A DNA stretch of 48,784 nt from Phaeovulum veldkampii DSM 11550. GTDB taxonomy: Bacteria; Pseudomonadota; Alphaproteobacteria; Rhodobacterales; Rhodobacteraceae. The DNA lies in assembly GCF_003034995.1 (NCBI RefSeq), contig NZ_PZKF01000022.1, positions 1 through 48,784 on the forward strand, written 5' to 3'. The first letter of the stretch is position 1, and every line of letters begins with the position of its first letter. The position numbers and the translations under genes were made by a program. Positions 45,350-48,784 of the stretch are shown here, piece after piece. The notes beneath the pieces are model-generated. The model was not told the DNA's origin and made no database searches. It was given only the letters and a program-made list of their open reading frames with translations.

Positions 45350-46558
45350 CTACTGATACCGCAGCGCCTCGATCGGGTCGAGCCGGGCGGCGCGGCGAGC
45401 GGGGAAATAGCCGAAGACCACCCCCACCAGCGCCGAAAAGGCAAAGGCCAGCAAGATCACCAGCGGATCGGGGATGAAGGGAATCGCCATCACCCGCGCC
45501 CCCACCACAGCCAGCCCCAGCCCAAGCGCAATGCCGATCACGCCGCCGATCAACGACAGCACAACCGCCTCGACCAGAAACTGTGTCAGCACCTGCCGCG
45601 CCTCGGCCCCCACCGCCAGCCGGATACCGATTTCGCGGGTGCGTTCGGTGACCGATACCAGCATGATGTTCATGATGCCAATGCCACCTACCAGCAGGCT
45701 GACGGCGGCAACCGATGACAACAGACCAGCCAGCACGTTGCTGATGCCAGTCAACATGGACGATATCTGCTTCATGTCGGTGACCGAGAAATTGTCTTCC
45801 TGATCCGCGCCGATGCGGCGGCGTTCGCGCATCAGCGCCTCGATCTCGCGGATGCCGCGCTCGCTCGAAACGCCGCCTGCCAGCGCAATCGAGATGCTGG
45901 CCACATCGCTGTTGCCGACAACCCTGCGATGCAGCGCGCGGATCGGGATCATTACGATATCATCCTGATCAGACCCAAAGCTGGAGGCGCCCTTGGCCTC
46001 CAGCAGGCCGATGACCTGACATGACACGTTGCGCAGCCGGATCTGTTCGCCCGTCGGGTCGGTGTTTCCAAACAGCGTCTGACGCACGGTTTCACCCAGA
46101 ATGCACACGGCGCTGCCGCCCCTTTCCTCAGCCTCGGTAAAGCTGCGGCCGCGCACGAACGGCCAGACGCTGACCGCGAAATACTGCGAATCGGTGCCGG
46201 TCACAGTCGTGGTGGCATTGGCGTTACCATAAACCGCCGTCAGGCTTGACGAGGCCGTGGGCGCAACCGCTGCCGCCACCGGCAAGCCGCGCAGCGCATC
46301 CACATCACGCAGTGTGAAGGCAGGCGATACGTCGCGGGTGGCCGAAGGGCCCATCATCCGCTTGCCCGGACGCAGCACCAGCACATTGGTGCCAAGACTT
46401 TCCACATCGGCCCTGACCTGCGCCGAAGACCCCTGCCCCACTGTCACCATGGCGATCACCGCCGCAACCCCGATCACCACCCCCAGAACGGTCAGGAACG
46501 ACCGAAGCACGTTGCGCCGGATCGCACGCAGAGCCAGTCGGACAGCTTCCCACAGCAT
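45350..46558 (-). CDS. MacB-like ABC transporter permease (FtsX family)
   Basis: A 402-residue membrane protein with the type VII ABC layout. First helix at about 20-42 (LTVLGVVIGVAAVIAMVTVGQG), a large periplasmic MacB_PCD domain (about 45-250, including SLGTNVLVLRPGKR), then three C-terminal FtsX helices (about 280-395) with VSVTERTREIGIRLAVGA. Unlike E. coli MacB, the ATPase is a separate protein encoded just upstream (one-base overlap). With the MacA-like adaptor it probably forms a pump that drives export from the periplasm through an outer-membrane channel; the cargo is unknown. It is last in the operon. Confidence 0.92.
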   Translation of the reverse strand: MLWEAVRLALRAIRRNVLRSFLTVLGVVIGVAAVIAMVTVGQGSSAQVRADVESLGTNVLVLRPGKRMMGPSATRDVSPAFTLRDVDALRGLPVAAAVAPTASSSLTAVYGNANATTTVTGTDSQYFAVSVWPFVRGRSFTEAEERGGSAVCILGETVRQTLFGNTDPTGEQIRLRNVSCQVIGLLEAKGASSFGSDQDDIVMIPIRALHRRVVGNSDVASISIALAGGVSSERGIREIEALMRERRRIGADQEDNFSVTDMKQISSMLTGISNVLAGLLSSVAAVSLLVGGIGIMNIMLVSVTERTREIGIRLAVGAEARQVLTQFLVEAVVLSLIGGVIGIALGLGLAVVGARVMAIPFIPDPLVILLAFAFSALVGVVFGYFPARRAARLDPIEALRYQ

Positions 46559-47286
46559 CAGCGCGCCCTTTCCGTTTGCATCTTGTCCTGAGCCACATGA
46601 CCATCGACAAAGGTCACCAGGCGGCTGGCATGGGCGGCCATGTCTTCCTCATGCGTGACCATGACAATGGTGATGCCGTCGTCACGGTTCAGGCGGGTCA
46701 GCACCTCCATGATCTCTTGCGAGCGGTGGGTATCCAGGTTGCCAGTCGGCTCGTCGGCCAACAGAACCATCGGCGCGCCCACCAGCGCGCGGGCAATCGC
46801 CACACGCTGCTGCTGGCCGCCCGACAGTTGCGACGGGTCGTGGTGTTCGCGCCCCTCCAGCCCCACCTTGGCCAGCGCCGCGCGCGCCCGCGCCTCGCGT
46901 TCCAGCCGCGGAACGCCCTTGTAGATCAGCGGAAGTTCCACGTTTTCCAGCGCCGAGGTGCGGGCCAGCAGGTTGAAGCCCTGAAAGACAAAGCCCAGAT
47001 AATGCCGCCGCAGCAGCGCGCGCTGATCCTGCGTCAGATCGGCAATCTCGACCCCGTTGAACAGATAATGCCCCGCGCTTGGCCGGTCGAGGCATCCGAT
47101 GATGTTCATCGCGGTCGATTTGCCCGACCCCGACGGCCCCATGATCGCCACGAACTCGCCGCGGCGGATGATCAGATCGACCTGATCCAGCGCGCGCACC
47201 AAAGCCTCGCCCGTGCCATAGTGGCGGCAAATGCCGCGCAATTCGATCAGCGGCGGGCCGGGATCAGAGGCAAGCGGGGCGGTCAT
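46558..47286 (-). CDS. ABC transporter ATP-binding protein of the MacB/LolD group
   Basis: A 242-residue ATPase: Walker A GPSGSGKST (about residues 49-57), Q-loop VFQGFNLLARTSALENVELPL (typical of the LolD/MacB group), signature LSGGQQQRVAIARAL, Walker B VLLADEPTGNLD, switch His in VMVTHEED. It powers the MacB-like permease encoded downstream. The ATG at 47286 lies one base behind the MacA-like gene, and the stop shares a base with the permease ATG. Confidence 0.94.
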   Translation of the reverse strand: MTAPLASDPGPPLIELRGICRHYGTGEALVRALDQVDLIIRRGEFVAIMGPSGSGKSTAMNIIGCLDRPSAGHYLFNGVEIADLTQDQRALLRRHYLGFVFQGFNLLARTSALENVELPLIYKGVPRLEREARARAALAKVGLEGREHHDPSQLSGGQQQRVAIARALVGAPMVLLADEPTGNLDTHRSQEIMEVLTRLNRDDGITIVMVTHEEDMAAHASRLVTFVDGHVAQDKMQTERAR

Positions 47287-47287
47287 C

Positions 47288-48535
47288 TTATTCGGCCCCG
47301 GACTGGTCGGTGATGACCAGATCGCCCGCGGCCAGATCGCCCGCAAGGATGATAGTGTTGCGCCCGTCGCTGTCGCCGGTTTCCACCGTGATCTCGGCGG
47401 CCACGCCATCACGCAGCACCCAAAGGCTGCGCGCCGCCGCAGCCTGACCGGCGCTGGCCCCCGGACGGGCCGGCATGATCAGCCCCAGCAGACCACTGCC
47501 ACCGCCGTTGCGCTGCACCACCTGTGGCGGCGCAAAGCGCAGCGCGGCATTGGGCACCTGCAACGCATCCTCTGCCTGCGCCACGATGATCGAGGCAGTT
47601 GCCGTCATCCCCGGCCGCAGCGCCAGATCGGCGTTGTCCACGCTCAATTCCGCCTTGTAGGTCACAACGCCATCGGTGGTTTCGGGCGCATAGCGCACCG
47701 CGGTCAGCACCGCAGGAAACACCCGCCCGCTATGCGCCTCGACGGTGAAGGAGGCGGTGTTGCCCACCTGCACACGGCCAATGTCGGCCTCGTCGATATC
47801 AACCAGCAGTTCCATCTGCGCCAGATCCTCGGCCAGAACAAACAGCACCGGCGCCGAGAGCGACGACGCCACGATCTGCCCCGCGTCGGCCTCCCGGTCC
47901 AGCACCACCCCAAGAATGGGCGACCGTATCGTGGCCTTGGCCAGATCGGCCTCCTGCATCTCCAGATTGGCGGCGGCCAAGGTGGCATCGGCGCGCGCCA
48001 CATCCAGCGCGGCGCGCGCCCGGTCATGGACGGCCCGCGCGGCGATGAAGCTTTGATGCGAAGAAACGCCGCGCTGATCCAGTGCCTGCGCGGTCTCAAA
48101 ATTTGCCTCGGCCTCGCGCAGCGACGCTTCGGCCTGTGCCACCCGCGCGGTCGCCGCCGTTAACGACGCGCGGGCATTGGCAAGCTGCGCCCGTAGTTTC
48201 GTGTCATCCAGCCGCGCCAGCACCTGCCCGACTGCGACGGTGTCGTTGTAGTCAACCTCGACGGCGGAAATCGTGCCCGACAGTTCCGACGAGATATCGA
48301 CCTGCGTCGTCGGCTGCACGGTGCCGGTGGCGGTGACGACCACGGTCATCGGGCCACGGGCGACGACCTCGGTGACATAGCGGACCTTGCTCTCGCCCGT
48401 CTGCGCTGACCAGAGCGCCCAGCCCGCAAGCGCCAGCGCGACCAGCCCCAGCACCCACCCCCACCACGGCAACCGACGCCGCCCCCGCCCCGCGGCGAGT
48501 GTCCGTGAAATCTCGTCTGCGCTGCCCGCCATCAT
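47288..48535 (-). CDS. MacA-like periplasmic adaptor (HlyD family)
   Basis: A 415-residue membrane-fusion protein. A cytoplasmic N-terminus rich in Arg is followed by one transmembrane helix (about residues 24-44). Then come the first barrel-sandwich half (VVTATGTVQPTTQVDISSELSG), a long alpha-helical hairpin (about 110-190, rich in Ala, Arg and Glu), the second lipoyl half (ATIRSPILGVVLDREADAGQIV), a beta-barrel domain and a membrane-proximal part. A Gly/Ala-rich loop near 345-370 (GGGSGLLGLIMPARPGASAGQ) is unusual. AGGGG lies before two adjacent ATGs (48535 and 48532); I use the first. It is first of three genes in the exporter operon. Confidence 0.93.
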   Translation of the reverse strand: MMAGSADEISRTLAAGRGRRRLPWWGWVLGLVALALAGWALWSAQTGESKVRYVTEVVARGPMTVVVTATGTVQPTTQVDISSELSGTISAVEVDYNDTVAVGQVLARLDDTKLRAQLANARASLTAATARVAQAEASLREAEANFETAQALDQRGVSSHQSFIAARAVHDRARAALDVARADATLAAANLEMQEADLAKATIRSPILGVVLDREADAGQIVASSLSAPVLFVLAEDLAQMELLVDIDEADIGRVQVGNTASFTVEAHSGRVFPAVLTAVRYAPETTDGVVTYKAELSVDNADLALRPGMTATASIIVAQAEDALQVPNAALRFAPPQVVQRNGGGSGLLGLIMPARPGASAGQAAAARSLWVLRDGVAAEITVETGDSDGRNTIILAGDLAAGDLVITDQSGAE

Positions 48536-48784
48536 GTTCCCCTGTTTGCCCCACAGTGACAGCAAGTGCCGGCCGCCGTGCGATCTTGTTCAACGCGCGG
48601 CCCCGCTGGTTCCGTCGCACAAAACTGCCACCCGGCGCGAGCAAAAACCCGAAATCCAGCCGCACAGCAGATCACAAGCCAGAGACCGGCGCGAGCCAGA
48701 GTGCCAAGAGGATTGGAAAAGATGGTGCAGGTAGAGAGAGAAAGTTTGAATTCTCTCTTCTTCATTCTTGTCGAACACGGCCAC
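48536..48784. other. Region upstream of the exporter operon, to window end
   Basis: 249 bases with no gene I can support. The last 70 bases are clearly AT-richer than the rest of the window and hold an imperfect inverted repeat AGAGAGAA/TTCTCTCT (about 48733-48756). A minus-strand frame open to the window edge (beginning MAVFDKNEEER with GTG) shows no family and no normal codon bias. The operon promoter should lie here, but I cannot place it. Confidence 0.4.

Noticed and set aside
48590-48784. Minus-strand frame at the window end as a partial gene
   Set aside because: No recognisable domain, poor codon bias, and it spans the AT-rich upstream region; kept only as part of the gap description.

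Overview
The window is GC-rich chromosomal DNA from an alphaproteobacterium, almost certainly a member of the Rhodobacteraceae (Rhodobacter/Cereibacter/Gemmobacter/Paracoccus-like). The main evidence is the fused TCA-cycle locus (mch-sdhCDA-x-sdhB, mcl2, mdh, sucCDAB, lpd), which matches the order I remember for Rhodobacter sphaeroides. A mesaconyl-CoA hydratase, a malyl-CoA thioesterase and phaAB (polyhydroxybutyrate) point the same way, as do a long-chain polyprenyl diphosphate synthase and Rhodobacterales-type small proteins (FYDLN-acid, YdcH, NnrU). Species is not determinable by eye.

Layout. 1-3415 (minus): amino-acid biosynthesis, argH - two tiny lipoprotein genes - DUF2834 membrane protein - lysA, with several stop/start overlaps. 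3443-8004 (plus): periplasmic TlpA-like thioredoxin, EAL-domain c-di-GMP protein, phaA-phaB, DMT exporter. 8016-9290 (minus): YdcH, TrmN6-like methyltransferase, DUF2007. 9355-10356 (plus): polyprenyl diphosphate synthase, facing ispE - TPR protein - ETF:ubiquinone oxidoreductase (minus, 10452-14738) across a long inverted repeat. 14952-16492 (plus): greA and a membrane protein. 16583-23137 (minus): sdhB, a lipoprotein, sdhA, sdhD, sdhC, mch, DUF1737, nnrU, mcl2. 23308-35656 (plus): mdh, a glycosyltransferase, a secreted protein, sucC-sucD-sucA-sucB, two small membrane proteins, lpd. 35690-37064 (minus): FCD-type GntR regulator and YgjP-type metalloprotease. 37183-45331 (plus): FYDLN-acid protein, tRNA-Ala(GGC), TRIC-family protein, a complete dipeptide-type ABC transporter and an M24 peptidase. 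45350-48535 (minus): MacA/ABC ATPase/MacB-like exporter. The window starts inside a frame-broken gene start next to a 12-base G run.

How it works together. Succinate dehydrogenase, malate dehydrogenase, succinyl-CoA synthetase, 2-oxoglutarate dehydrogenase (E1, E2) and lipoamide dehydrogenase cover 2-oxoglutarate to oxaloacetate apart from fumarase. mch and mcl2 tie the locus to the ethylmalonyl-CoA pathway (acetyl-CoA assimilation), and phaAB to carbon storage from acetyl-CoA. ETF-QO and SDH both feed electrons to ubiquinone, whose side chain comes from the polyprenyl synthase, with precursors from the MEP pathway (ispE).

Most notable points: (1) a polar 35-bp module, two GTGATCAC palindromes exactly 21 bp apart, shared by the sdhC and sucC upstream regions in the same orientation to the gene; (2) a 70-bp near-copy of the mdh 3' end flanking a lower-GC glycosyltransferase gene, so that gene appears to have been inserted at the end of mdh; (3) a dispersed GGATATTT-N3-CCAAGATGAAA element used twice in inverted orientation as an intergenic hairpin and once more after the sdh operon. 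No CRISPR, insertion sequence, prophage or rRNA was seen. The longest stretch between annotated genes is under 300 bases.
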